A stretch of DNA of 64,000 bases from Bdellovibrionaceae bacterium UBA2339 (GCA_002344785.1 DDUL01000056.1:37204-101203), one strand, 5' to 3'; counted from the first letter of the stretch, positions 34,951 to 44,678 are shown. Made by a program: numbers and translations. The notes: generated by a model from the sequence alone, not told the origin.

Positions 34951-37164
34951 TTAGGTCCCAGGTGCAGGAGCTTGAGCGACTTGCTCGCTGAGCTTTCTAA
35001 AGATCAGTCGTGGACCGCCGCTTTGCAGACGACAATCCGATGAGTTTGCATTGAGCGCATGTAAAGCGCTGAGCAGATCTTGGGGGCGAACCGAGTTCGC
35101 TGCTGGCGCCCTCGCTTCCGCATTCTCCGGCACATAGGAGATTCTCAAGACAAAGTCGCCGTGGCGTTGCGGCGATCGTTGAAGGTTTTGGCCATTGGCT
35201 TGAACGATTTGTGTCGCCTCTGTTTCGATCAAAGGTGACCAAGATGTTTGTTGAGCTTCACGCTTCAGAGCTATGTTTTGATGGGCGACTTGATTTGTAA
35301 CAGGAGTCAGTGGTCGAAGCGTAATTTGCAAGGGCTCAGCCATAGCGGGATTGATTTGGCCTGGAGATCCCGGCTTTGTGGGGGATTCGACATTTTGAGC
35401 CGAGAGCTCAGGATAGAGTGCATCCACATGCACGAGGCTGGTCTGAGAGCACTTTGGATTGATCAAGACGGCGAGAGTTTGATAGGCGTCGGGGAGTCCG
35501 CCGACTGATCCATAGTAATGAGCTTCGGCGTCTTGCGGGTTGCGAACTCTTTGAAGCTCAAGCGTATCGATGGGTAAGTTTTGTTGGGGCATCGATTTGA
35601 TCCACGCGTCTAGAGCAGTTAGTGAAGCATGGTCTTCGCGAAGGCGAAGACTTTTTGCCTGAGCAAAGGCGTGGCCTTGCTCCACATAGGGACGAATCGG
35701 CGTCTTCCAGCTCACGGCCAAAGTTTCTTCGCGGAGCTCCAATTTGAGAGCGTCTTTTTGCGCGAAGATTTGCATTGCGGATGACGGGCTGAGGGGTTGC
35801 GAGAAATCAAGTGTCGCAGAATCCGTCGAGCCTGAAGCTGGAGCTGCAGCCAACTGACTCATTTGCAGTAAGGCTTGCACTTGCCCGTGAAGCTTTTGAG
35901 CGACCTCGCGACCCTTTTGACCTTCAAATCCGAATTTGAGTTCGAGAGCGAGATTTTCATTCAGGTCAAGATCAGCGCGAACTCGGGCCAAGTGTTGGAG
36001 GTCGGCCGGGGCCTGACTTTGAAGTTTTGTAGGAAGATTTTTGAGGAATCTCTGCGCATTGATTTCCGCAGAGAGAACACTCGCCGAGTTATCGGAGCGC
36101 GCCATTTGTCCATTCGAGTGGGTCGAGCTTGGACGGAGCGCGAGGTTCAGAACATCGGCTAGAGTCTCACGATTGTTGGTCATCACAAATTGATCAGGTC
36201 CGACGAGCGTCAGGTAAATGCGAGATGGAGTGGCGACTGGATCCGAAGCGCTCGCCATTGAATCTTGCAAGTCTTCAAACTCAAGACTTGGATATCCATG
36301 GATCCAAACCAGCTGAGCAGCAGGTGGACGCGCCTTTGGGCCTTGAGATTCCTGCGGACGAAGCGGGTCCGGCGTTTCCTTCTTCGTCTCGGACTTGAGT
36401 TCTTCGGTCCAATCCACGAAGGTCTGAGCAAGTTGCGCATGTTGAGATTTGTCGAAGGCCTTTGGGTAAAGACGTTTGAATGCATGGGCTTGCAGGATGA
36501 GTGAAAATTTGAGTTCGCGTTTCATCAAGGCGTGGCGCGAAGTCTTGTCGTCGGGCTCGAGCATTTTTCGGATGGACTCATCGGTCGCGAAGACGCCCAG
36601 TGAGGCTTCAAACTGAACGAGATCAGGATCCTGACTAAGCACCTCGCTCAGTTTTTGAATTTGTGAGAGGCGATGCTCAGATTTTCGAGCTTCCGTCATC
36701 AGCAGCTGTTCCAAGCCCTGAGCGTCGAGACCCTGGAGACTCGGATCTAATTTTAGTCCATGGCGAATCTTCATCTCGGCGGTCATCAGATCAGTTTGAC
36801 CTCGGAGAGTTTCATGGAGTTTTTTGAGATCTTGTCCGGTCGCCTGAATGAAGTCTCGCGCTGGGCTGCGAACTTGAAAAGTGACGAAGTTATCCGGCAG
36901 TGAACTGATGTTCTCTGAGATCTTTGGTGGCTTTTGGAGCCCAAGTGCCCAAAGTCCAAACTTCATAAAATTTCGAGCTGGGGCGTAGGTGAAGTAGGCG
37001 GCGATCGGAACTCCGACCATGAGTAGGAGAAAGAAAAGGAGAATTTTCCAACCTGTACTTGACGAGCTTCGCGACGAACGAGTGGTTGGAATGGGGCGAG
37101 TCGGTGGGCGCATGGAGGATCTCTCAGTCTTAGGCTGATCATTCGACGATGCATTCGACTTCAC
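34951..37164 (-). CDS. Large membrane-anchored protein of unknown function
   Basis: 737 residues, GTG start 7 bases after GAGG. A basic cytoplasmic tail precedes one transmembrane helix (WKILLFFLLLMVGVPIAAYFTY, about residues 39-60). The rest is a large extracytoplasmic part rich in Gln, Ser and Leu with no recognised domain and few cysteines. Charged helical segments suggest a mixed alpha/beta scaffold. It ends 14 bases from the convergent kinase gene and is divergent from the next membrane protein gene. Possibly an envelope structural protein. Confidence 0.7.
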   Translation of the reverse strand: MKSNASSNDQPKTERSSMRPPTRPIPTTRSSRSSSSTGWKILLFFLLLMVGVPIAAYFTYAPARNFMKFGLWALGLQKPPKISENISSLPDNFVTFQVRSPARDFIQATGQDLKKLHETLRGQTDLMTAEMKIRHGLKLDPSLQGLDAQGLEQLLMTEARKSEHRLSQIQKLSEVLSQDPDLVQFEASLGVFATDESIRKMLEPDDKTSRHALMKRELKFSLILQAHAFKRLYPKAFDKSQHAQLAQTFVDWTEELKSETKKETPDPLRPQESQGPKARPPAAQLVWIHGYPSLEFEDLQDSMASASDPVATPSRIYLTLVGPDQFVMTNNRETLADVLNLALRPSSTHSNGQMARSDNSASVLSAEINAQRFLKNLPTKLQSQAPADLQHLARVRADLDLNENLALELKFGFEGQKGREVAQKLHGQVQALLQMSQLAAAPASGSTDSATLDFSQPLSPSSAMQIFAQKDALKLELREETLAVSWKTPIRPYVEQGHAFAQAKSLRLREDHASLTALDAWIKSMPQQNLPIDTLELQRVRNPQDAEAHYYGSVGGLPDAYQTLAVLINPKCSQTSLVHVDALYPELSAQNVESPTKPGSPGQINPAMAEPLQITLRPLTPVTNQVAHQNIALKREAQQTSWSPLIETEATQIVQANGQNLQRSPQRHGDFVLRISYVPENAEARAPAANSVRPQDLLSALHALNANSSDCRLQSGGPRLIFRKLSEQVAQAPAPGT

Positions 37165-37427
37165 GACTTAACCTCGTTTCCGAACATTAAGAGAGGCTGG
37201 CCCCAATCCATATCAAGTGTGCTGGTCAAGTGTGCTGCCACATGGCCTCACGCCAGGACTGATTGGACCTCGTCGGAAATTCGCTCCCTGGACTTTAGTG
37301 CAGATCAAATTGAGACGTTTTAAAGCGTTACCTGAGAGATCGAGGTTTCTTTGATTTAGCAAAAGCTCAAATACCCAGCTTTGGATGAGCATCCTTCAAT
37401 AACACGTGGCTCGAGTCGGACGTCTCG

Positions 37428-38783
37428 ATGAAACTTGAGAGCATGGGACAACCTCAGTTTGATGCACATCGATGGGCCGGTGCCTTTGTGTTGGGATACA
37501 TGCTCAGGCATCTCATGAATGCGACGATGATTCGTCCTTCGGCAATGTTGCCCTTTCTCCCCTTGGGGGATGTTGAGGTGGCTTATCAAGCCACAGGCTT
37601 GATGGCCTTTACCGTGATCTTGGGTTTGGCGATCAGTTCGCGGGCTTGGGTGCTTTGGGGCGGAATTGGGGCTGTCTTACTCTTGTGGGTTTGGAATTTA
37701 CTTTATTCAGCGGCCGGGGCCTTTTACTCGACGAGCATTTTTCTTTGCTTCGTGCTGTTGGTGAGCGGCTGGAAGGGAAGGTCCGGGCCGATTGCTTCTG
37801 AAGACATGGCCTCGATCGCGAGATTCGCTTTGGCCTTGTTGTTACTCTCCGCAGCTGTTGAAAATTTGCATGTCGCGATGACGATTCCGTCTCATGAATC
37901 AACGTTCAACGATTCAGGAATCAGTGATCCATCGACCCGAGGTATTTTCTTGGCGCTCGTCACGTTTGTGGGTTTCGTTTTGCTCGTCTGGCGAGCGCAG
38001 GTGGGGGCGCACATCGTGGCGATCTTGGCCTTGATGATGGCCATTCAACAAGTGCGCGGCTTTCACGTTTACTTTTGCCTACTTCCGTTTGTGATGTGGA
38101 TCGAGTCGCGCAGATTGGATGCTTGGGCCAGTCAGTTTCCTCGACTCAAGGTACTTTCAAATCCATTCTTTTGGACACTCTTGGTTTTTGTCTTGCAGCC
38201 ACCTTTACCGTCTCCGGTAAAACCAGTGGCGGTCATCCTGATCGCGGGGTTAGGGATTGTCGCTCATTTCGCCTGGATCATCGGTTTGAAGCCGTGGCGG
38301 TCGATGCAAGATGGTCAAGGTGGAGTACGGCTTGGTCAGGAAGGGTTGCGGTGGTCTCTTCGCATGGGGCTTGTGCCGCTCGCTTTGTTAAGTTTGATTT
38401 TCGTCGACTCGGCCTGGGGTACTCGACTTTCGCCTCATCGACTGCTCACTCTACGCGTAGAAACTCGGCCGCGTTTTCAGATACAAGTTGGCTCATTGCA
38501 AGCGTGCCGCGAACTGCAATCGCGCTGGCAAGTTTTTGGTGTGATGAATCTGAGTCTTAAGATTTTGAATGCGCAAGCAGGGAATGTGATCGATCGGGAT
38601 CGGCGTGAGCCGAGTTGCCAAATCGAATTTGCTGCCGAACATTTGCGAGAGTCGATTCGAGGTAAGATCTGTGAGATCTTGCCTCTTGATCGTTGGCCTG
38701 ATTTTCGATGGCGAGAAGTTGATCGGGAGACTGGGCTTGCGACTCCAGGTCGTTGTGATGTGAGTGAGAGACCTCATCACTGA
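37428..38783 (+). CDS. Polytopic membrane protein, unknown
   Basis: 451 residues with eight to ten hydrophobic helices in the first 320 residues, then an extracytoplasmic domain of about 110 residues with three cysteines (LQACRELQSR, PSCQIEF, GRCDVSE). Helices carry scattered His residues (LRHLMNAT, ENLHVAM, GFHVYF). It is followed after 78 bases by the cyclophilin-bearing membrane protein, and the two may work together. No family recognised. The 263-base gap upstream separates it from a divergent gene and holds no RNA or repeat I can see. Confidence 0.7.
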   Translation: MKLESMGQPQFDAHRWAGAFVLGYMLRHLMNATMIRPSAMLPFLPLGDVEVAYQATGLMAFTVILGLAISSRAWVLWGGIGAVLLLWVWNLLYSAAGAFYSTSIFLCFVLLVSGWKGRSGPIASEDMASIARFALALLLLSAAVENLHVAMTIPSHESTFNDSGISDPSTRGIFLALVTFVGFVLLVWRAQVGAHIVAILALMMAIQQVRGFHVYFCLLPFVMWIESRRLDAWASQFPRLKVLSNPFFWTLLVFVLQPPLPSPVKPVAVILIAGLGIVAHFAWIIGLKPWRSMQDGQGGVRLGQEGLRWSLRMGLVPLALLSLIFVDSAWGTRLSPHRLLTLRVETRPRFQIQVGSLQACRELQSRWQVFGVMNLSLKILNAQAGNVIDRDRREPSCQIEFAAEHLRESIRGKICEILPLDRWPDFRWREVDRETGLATPGRCDVSERPHH

Positions 38784-38861
38784 AGCAGGGCGGCGCGGTC
38801 GGAGTTCGAAAAACCTGGAATTTTGTGCCAAGCCTTGGGCAACCTATGCCAAGCTTGAGAC

Positions 38862-41228
38862 ATGTCGAATTCAGAACCGAAGCCGTCGATGAGCGATTCC
38901 GGTCAGCGGCAAACTCACCTTGATCATTCCGGCGAAAATACTCTCAACGATGCGACGAAGCTTCACCGCGACGTGGCCTTCATTTCTCCTTGGGCGGATG
39001 CGCTGCTGGTCGGTGGAATTTCAATTCTTGTCTATTTCGTATTTGGGTTTTCACGATTGTGGGGAGTCGAAGGATCTTGGGCCGGACAAAATGGGAATCA
39101 CATCGCTCAGATTGCTTTGTGGGCGAGCGCACTTTCGTGGGTCATCAATTACCCTCACTTTAGTGCCACGATCTGGCGGCTCTATGCGCGCCGTGAAACT
39201 CGGCAGGAATTTAAGTGGACCACCTGGTGGAGTCCGGTGGTCGCCCTATCGGGTTTATTCATGTGTTATTTGGATCCTCAGTTCATGGCTCCGATCTGGG
39301 CCAAGTTTTTCATTCTCTGGTCGGGTTATCACTTCTCCGCTCAGAGTTTGGGCTTTGCGCTTTTGTATTTGCGACGAGACAGGTTTGAAATCACCCGAAG
39401 TGAAAGAGTCGGCCTGGGACTACTTGTGTTTGCGCCCTATTTCGGTAGCTCGATCATGGGTGAGACCGCCGAACGCGGTGCCAACTATTTCTCGCTGGTA
39501 TTTCCGACCATGGGCTTGCCGGTCATCTATCAAAGTTTGGCGCAAGTTTTGGTTTACACTGCGCTGTTGATGGGCGTGATCGGCCTGGTGAGAGCCATGG
39601 ATCGGCGCGAGCGCTGGCCTCATTTTTTGGTCTTTGTGCCGATTGTCGCTCAATGGGTTTGGTTTTGGCTCGGCAAGCAATCGCCTGAGTTCAATTACTT
39701 TGTACCGGCATTTCACAGTTTGCAGTACCTCGCGATCGCCGCGTACATGCGGGGCGCGGAATTACAAGATGAGGAATTACAAGATGAGGAATTGCAAGAC
39801 CAAGTTCAACTCTCGGAACATCCTCCAAAAGACCAACCCAACCACCTACAAGGAAACCGGCCAAAGTCCTCTTGGTCGATGCGCACACTAGGTTGGTATG
39901 CCTACAATGTCGCAGGTGGTGCGGCGCTGTTTTGGTTCTTCCCGCAGTCTCTGCGAAAGCTCGGGGATTGGATCGCGCCCGGCACGGTGTATGCGCAAGA
40001 GGGGTGGGTGATCCCCGTTGTGCTGGCGACGGTTCAGATTCATCACTTCTTTGTGGATGGCGTGATCTGGAAACTTCGACATGCTTCAGTTCGAAGAGCT
40101 TTGATGCGCCCACATCGACTGCTGAGCTCGGCGCGAGGTTTGAGTTCGATTGTGGCGATGCTCGTCTTGGGAAGTGTGCTATTCGGAGCTGAAGCTTACG
40201 CGACACAAGACAAAGTTCAGCTGAATGCGGCTCAAACTTCGAATGCTATGCCGCGAGGTGGATCGAGAGTTTTGGACCCCGAACATGATCGTCAGAAGTT
40301 AGCCGCCGAGCGAGTCTTACTCCGTACGGACTTTGGCGACCTCGTTCTTGGCTTTTATCCCGAAGTGGCCCCACGACATGTCGCCAGGATTTTGGAGTTG
40401 GCTCGGCAAAAGGCATGGGTCGGCTTGGAATTCCCGAGGCTTGTACCGGGCTTTGTTCTGCAAATTCAAGAGTTGCCCGAGTCCAAGGACGCCGCGCGAG
40501 TGCAGCACTTCCAACCCTTGGCTTCTGAGTTTTCAAGCCTTCCTCATGTCAGAGGTGTGCTGAGTATGGCTCGCAATCCGAATGATGCCAATTCAGCTCG
40601 AACTTCTTGGAGCGTGCTGCTGGGTGCGGCTCCGCATCTGGATCGCGAGTTCACTGTGTTCGGGCGAATTGACCGTGGCGGTCGCGTGCTCGAATTGATA
40701 GAGGGACTGGCGGCGCAAGCGGAAGACTCAAAGCCTTGGTATCGAATTGTTGTGCGCGACATGAGAATTTTGAAAAGCGGCAAAGACGGTGAGAGTCTTT
40801 TGCCGGACGACTTTCAAGAAGCGCGATTGCCTGCAGAGTTGGTCACTCAGTTCAAAGCCAAGATCAGAAGCCAGGCGGATCAGTCGCGGAACATTTCACA
40901 TCCTGTGTCCTGGACGATGTTGATGTTGCTCTTGTCATTGCTGTTGGCACTCGTGGCTTTGAATCCGCCAGAGCGTCTAAAGTTCGCCGAGACGAGTCGC
41001 CATCACCGATGGAAGGGCATTCTGAGATATATGCAAGGCTTGTCGATCTTGCTGCTCGCATTCGGAATCGTGACTTTGGCGTATCAATTTAAGTGGCATG
41101 AGACTTGGAGTGCTGGAGTTGTGGGTGGTTTGAGTTTGATGGCGATTTGGCTCGGATTCCGAAGCGTGAGTGGTCTTGAATTCTCACAAGGGCAAGCCGA
41201 AGATCCCGGGCAAGACTCAAAGTCCTAG
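38862..41228 (+). CDS. Polytopic membrane protein with embedded cyclophilin-type PPIase domain
   Basis: 788 residues in three parts. Residues 1-450 hold about ten membrane helices with His-containing motifs NYPHFSATIW, YHFSAQSLGFALLY, AFHSLQYLAIAAY and IHHFFVDGVIWKLR. Residues about 480-640 are a cyclophilin-like domain (LLRTDFGDLVLGFYPEVAPRHVARILELA, GLEFPRLVPGFVLQ, GVLSMARNPNDANSARTSW, FTVFGRIDRGGRVLELIE). The last 130 residues add three helices. Cyclophilins fold proteins at prolines; placing one between membrane bundles is unusual. A 15-bp tandem repeat codes ELQDE copies in a loop. Confidence 0.8.
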   Translation: MSNSEPKPSMSDSGQRQTHLDHSGENTLNDATKLHRDVAFISPWADALLVGGISILVYFVFGFSRLWGVEGSWAGQNGNHIAQIALWASALSWVINYPHFSATIWRLYARRETRQEFKWTTWWSPVVALSGLFMCYLDPQFMAPIWAKFFILWSGYHFSAQSLGFALLYLRRDRFEITRSERVGLGLLVFAPYFGSSIMGETAERGANYFSLVFPTMGLPVIYQSLAQVLVYTALLMGVIGLVRAMDRRERWPHFLVFVPIVAQWVWFWLGKQSPEFNYFVPAFHSLQYLAIAAYMRGAELQDEELQDEELQDQVQLSEHPPKDQPNHLQGNRPKSSWSMRTLGWYAYNVAGGAALFWFFPQSLRKLGDWIAPGTVYAQEGWVIPVVLATVQIHHFFVDGVIWKLRHASVRRALMRPHRLLSSARGLSSIVAMLVLGSVLFGAEAYATQDKVQLNAAQTSNAMPRGGSRVLDPEHDRQKLAAERVLLRTDFGDLVLGFYPEVAPRHVARILELARQKAWVGLEFPRLVPGFVLQIQELPESKDAARVQHFQPLASEFSSLPHVRGVLSMARNPNDANSARTSWSVLLGAAPHLDREFTVFGRIDRGGRVLELIEGLAAQAEDSKPWYRIVVRDMRILKSGKDGESLLPDDFQEARLPAELVTQFKAKIRSQADQSRNISHPVSWTMLMLLLSLLLALVALNPPERLKFAETSRHHRWKGILRYMQGLSILLLAFGIVTLAYQFKWHETWSAGVVGGLSLMAIWLGFRSVSGLEFSQGQAEDPGQDSKS
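39759..39803. repeat. 15-bp tandem repeat coding ELQDE
   Basis: Two exact copies of GAATTACAAGATGAG and a third, degenerate one, in frame, in a cytoplasmic or periplasmic loop of the membrane cyclophilin protein. Confidence 0.9.
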
Positions 41229-41272
41229 AACGCGGCTGGTAGAGATTCATTTCGATTAGAGGGTTGAGTTCA

Positions 41273-41968
41273 ATGTGTGCATCGTTTCTTTTGCGACAAG
41301 CTGACGCGCGCGCCATTTCAGCGGCCTTAGGTGCTCGCATTCACCCCGACGCTGAATTGGAGTGGCCGAACTTGACGGAACAAGTTTTGCGGCCGCATCA
41401 GCGTGCGATGGTGATCGTTCGTGAGTCAGGGAATTCCGAATTGCGTGCGATGAATTTTTCTCTCGTCCCGAGATGGTCGAAAGAGCGACGTCCTAAGTTT
41501 GCCACGCACAATGCGCGATTGGAGAGCGTCGCCGAGAAGCCAACTTGGCGCGATGCCTTTCAGAAGCGACCCTGTGTCGTGCCGCTCACCGAGTTTTACG
41601 AGCCAATTTATGAAGGAGAATGGGCCGGACATATGGTGGCCTTCTCGCGATCCGAAGCTCAGTGCTTGTTAGCTGCTGGGATCTGGGAGGAGTGGTTGGA
41701 TCAAGCGACAGGTGAGGTTTTGCAAAGCTTTGCGATCTTGACGACAGATCCGCAGCCAAGTGTTTTGAAGATCGGTCACGATCGCAGTCCGGTGTTTTTG
41801 GGTCTTGACGACGCGAGAGCTTGGCTTGCGCAGGCTGACTCACCGGAGAGCCAAAGACTTAAGGCTGCGGAACGAATCGCGAAGCTCAAGGCCGGCGAAG
41901 AGTACTACGAATTCACGGTTCGTTCGCAGCGGGTGATGAAGTCCGCGAGGGCTCAGCGAACTCGATAG
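41273..41968 (+). CDS. SRAP/YedK family abasic-site processing protein
   Basis: Forms a covalent link with abasic sites in single-stranded DNA and shields them during replication. The 231-residue product must start at ATG 41273, because the catalytic residue is Cys2 (MCASF), exposed after Met removal. Other family residues are visible: NARLESV, CVVPLTEFYEP with the active-site Glu, and HDRSPVFL with His. A longer in-frame start at 41264 would bury Cys2 and is rejected. It overlaps the convergent exported-protein gene by 16 bases. Confidence 0.9.
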   Translation: MCASFLLRQADARAISAALGARIHPDAELEWPNLTEQVLRPHQRAMVIVRESGNSELRAMNFSLVPRWSKERRPKFATHNARLESVAEKPTWRDAFQKRPCVVPLTEFYEPIYEGEWAGHMVAFSRSEAQCLLAAGIWEEWLDQATGEVLQSFAILTTDPQPSVLKIGHDRSPVFLGLDDARAWLAQADSPESQRLKAAERIAKLKAGEEYYEFTVRSQRVMKSARAQRTR

Positions 41969-42537
41969 TGAAGACGGCCGATCGGTTGGCCTTCAAACTG
42001 TCGAGCGATACTCTGGCGTTGGAAGAACTCGCTGGGCTTAAAGTCGCGAATTAGAATTTGGTCTCGCAAGTCCGAATCAAACTCAAGGTTGAAAAACTGC
42101 ATATCGCAAACGACCCAGTCGCCGCGATCCACGTCATGAGCTTCGGGTGAACAAATTGCCGTCGCGGTGGCAGGCGAAGTGGCAAGCGACGTCGTTGATC
42201 CTGATGACGAGCCTGATGACGAGATAGAAGTTTGCGTGGCCGATCCAGCGAAGTGACCGAGTTGGGCTTGGCGAATCAGTGTGAACGAATGAGGGCGCCC
42301 TGTCAGTGCGGCCGGCAGCTCGAGGCGAAGCTCGTTGGCGGCTCGACCATTGGAATTGTAGGCATCCGCGTCCGACTTGATTTCGAAAAATGCGGCGGAT
42401 TGCAGTTGCGGATCAAGAGTCGGAATTTCATAGATCGCTTTAACGCTCGCCACGGCGTTGGTTGAAAGCATCATTCCAAAAATGAGGAAACTGAAAGCCT
42501 GCTTGATGATGTGCTGAGAGACTTTTCGATTTTGCAT
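41953..42537 (-). CDS. Exported protein with Ser-rich linker, unknown
   Basis: 194 residues. Signal peptide AFSFLIFGMMLSTNAVASV at the N-terminus, then a beta-rich region and a linker SSSGSSSGSTTS encoded by two copies of a 12-bp repeat at 42200-42223. Two cysteines (ICSPEAHD, WVVCDMQFF) may form a disulfide. ATG at 42537 has AAGGTG upstream; the longer frame to 42666 would run into the next gene. Family not recognised. Confidence 0.65.
   Translation of the reverse strand: MQNRKVSQHIIKQAFSFLIFGMMLSTNAVASVKAIYEIPTLDPQLQSAAFFEIKSDADAYNSNGRAANELRLELPAALTGRPHSFTLIRQAQLGHFAGSATQTSISSSGSSSGSTTSLATSPATATAICSPEAHDVDRGDWVVCDMQFFNLEFDSDLRDQILIRDFKPSEFFQRQSIARQFEGQPIGRLHYRVR
42200..42223. repeat. 12-bp tandem repeat coding a Ser/Gly linker
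   Basis: CCTGATGACGAG occurs twice and codes SSGSSSGS on the minus strand in an exported protein. Confidence 0.88.
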
Positions 42538-42596
42538 TTTCACCTTATCCCTCGTTATTCGATCGTCGAACCAGTTAGGTTTGGCAGTCCTTGAGT

Positions 42597-44678
42597 TCAG
42601 GTCTTTGCAGTAAACTTTCGCAACACATATCGAGTGGCTCGAGTTGCTCCGAGGCGCTTCACCCAACCTTGCTCTTGGAGCTCATTGAGATCGCGAAGTG
42701 CCGTGGCTCGAGAGATGCCGTTGCGATCTCGATGTTCTTCCATCGAAATCGATCCCAACTTAGCAATTTCCCTAAGGAGCAGCAACTGACGGAGATTGAG
42801 ATTTGTGTCGAGGTCTAAGTCGATCGTGGTCGGGGCGTTTGTTGGCACCTCCGGACTCCGGCGCGTCGAAGTCATACCAGATATCGAATCCTCTAATGCC
42901 AGCGCTTGCGGCGATGATCTCGTCGAAGTTGCTGCGGACTCGGGCGTCCAGACATGCACTTGCAGTTGGAGGTGATTGAGATGCGGTTTCCAGCGAATGA
43001 GTGAGCCGCGACGCTCGATGGCGTCCATACCAAGCTCTTTGCGAATTCGAGTGAGCGTGACCGCAATCAATCGATCATGAATCTGAGGCTGATACTTGTA
43101 GCTCCAAACGAGGTGTACAAAATCCTCGACGTTCACTTCGCCACTTTGCAGGACTTGCAAGGCTTTCAATAAGGTCGGGCGTCGGCCTAACTGCGTGATG
43201 CGTGTGTCGGGCCGATCGAAGATCACCGCAAGTTGATGGGGGAGTCCGAGCAGCAAGTGCACGGCCTCTGGCTGAAGAGGAGGACGTCCTTCTCGCGTCC
43301 AAGCATCCCGCAATGTTCCAAGTAGGCCAGCGCGAAGTGAAGCGAGAAAGCCGAGATCCAGGGCGTCTCCCAGTTGATCTTCGCCTTTTTTGAAATCTAG
43401 GTCCGTGCCCATCGACGTTTTCGCGCTTCGAGCGAAAGTTGGCTTCGAGTTGGGTCCAATCAATTGTCGCCCAAAAATTCGCTGTGTGATGCGAGCCTCA
43501 ATTTGAATCTCGCGCTGAGCCTCATTGGCGGGTGAGCGTCGCGCAGTCTTTGCTGCACGAGTCTGAGTGGCTGAGGCTTGCGTGGGATCGATGACATTGA
43601 GTGCGACGAGCATTTGATCCAGCTTTTGTAGAAGCGGAGGATCCAAGATCTCATCGCCTCCTTCCGTCAAACAGAACTGTTTGGCGGAAGCGATGGCCAG
43701 GCGGGCATCGGACCAGCGTCCATCGAGTCGAGCCAGCCAAGCGAGTCGGGCATGAAGGAGCGAGGCTTGTGTTCGATTGCGACTCCCGAGAATGGCGTCA
43801 GCGGCCAACTCCAAAACTTCTCGAGCGCGACGAACTTGCCCTCGGAGTGCAAGTTGCTTGGCCAACTCAAGGCGAAGTTCGCTTTGTGAGTAGGAGTCAT
43901 GCGGCACCCAAGTTTTCAGCGCCATTTCAAGTCGGTGAATGCTGCTTTTCCAATTCAGTTGCGGAAGTCCGTGGGCCACCTCGTATTTCAATATGGAAAT
44001 TCGAATGGCGAGTGCTAGGCCCTCATTTTGAAGCCTGTTCGCGATCTTCAAGGCTTGACGAAGTTGCCGGAGGCCGCGTCGGACTTGCCCCGCGCGGATC
44101 AGTGAATGGCCGAACAAGTCGGTTGCCAGAAGTCGAGCAAAGTCCCAATTTTCGATTTCGGCTGCGCTCATCGCGCTTTGTGCGAACTCGATGGGTCGTT
44201 TGGACTCGCCCGAGAAGTAAGCCATGAAGCCTTGGGCTTGAGCGATGAAGAAGTCGCTTAAGGCTGAGTTGTCGCTTGCTTTGCTCTGAGTCCGGCGATT
44301 GGCGCCGGGTTTGGCATTCGTGATTGTGGATCCGGATGCAGATCCGGATGCAGTTGAAGGTCGAGACGAATTCGTCTTCGTGAGTTGCTTGAGGCGAGCT
44401 TCAGCGCCGCGCGAGCCTTTGATCTCGCCTGCGCGAGTGAGGCCCAAGATCAGAAAGAACTCGACGGCATCCGAATTAGCTTGGTTCGATCCGCGGTGCG
44501 AGAGTTTTGAAGCAGGTGCGAGGGCGAGTGCTCGCTCTAAGTCGCCGGTGAGGACCAAAGCGCCGATGTACCAATGAAGTCCACCACTTCGGCGAAGTTC
44601 AGGAAGTGGAAGGCGCAAGATCTCGTCGAATTTTCCGCGGTCGAGGAGGTCGCGTGAGTGTCGGGCGAGGTCGCGCAT
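42597..44678 (-). CDS. Large transcriptional regulator with C-terminal winged helix
   Basis: 693 residues. The first 400 are helical repeats resembling tetratricopeptides (for example ARLLATDLFGHSLIRAGQVRRGLRQLRQAL). A region near 510-590 (TLLKALQVLQSGEVNVEDFVHLVWSYKY...LTRIRKELGMDAIERRG) resembles an OmpR/SARP-like winged helix. The last 70 residues form a DeoR/MarR-like HTH (LREIAKLGSISMEEHRDRNGISRATALRDLNELQEQGWVKR). Two DNA-binding modules plus repeats suggest an activator. It is divergent from the cytochrome-YceI gene, a candidate target. A 12-bp repeat codes ASGSASGS at 44329-44352. Confidence 0.72.
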   Translation of the reverse strand: MRDLARHSRDLLDRGKFDEILRLPLPELRRSGGLHWYIGALVLTGDLERALALAPASKLSHRGSNQANSDAVEFFLILGLTRAGEIKGSRGAEARLKQLTKTNSSRPSTASGSASGSTITNAKPGANRRTQSKASDNSALSDFFIAQAQGFMAYFSGESKRPIEFAQSAMSAAEIENWDFARLLATDLFGHSLIRAGQVRRGLRQLRQALKIANRLQNEGLALAIRISILKYEVAHGLPQLNWKSSIHRLEMALKTWVPHDSYSQSELRLELAKQLALRGQVRRAREVLELAADAILGSRNRTQASLLHARLAWLARLDGRWSDARLAIASAKQFCLTEGGDEILDPPLLQKLDQMLVALNVIDPTQASATQTRAAKTARRSPANEAQREIQIEARITQRIFGRQLIGPNSKPTFARSAKTSMGTDLDFKKGEDQLGDALDLGFLASLRAGLLGTLRDAWTREGRPPLQPEAVHLLLGLPHQLAVIFDRPDTRITQLGRRPTLLKALQVLQSGEVNVEDFVHLVWSYKYQPQIHDRLIAVTLTRIRKELGMDAIERRGSLIRWKPHLNHLQLQVHVWTPESAATSTRSSPQALALEDSISGMTSTRRSPEVPTNAPTTIDLDLDTNLNLRQLLLLREIAKLGSISMEEHRDRNGISRATALRDLNELQEQGWVKRLGATRATRYVLRKFTAKT
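44329..44352. repeat. 12-bp tandem repeat in the regulator gene
   Basis: GATCCGGATGCA occurs twice and codes ASGSASGS on the minus strand, inside a linker of the 693-residue regulator. Confidence 0.88.
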
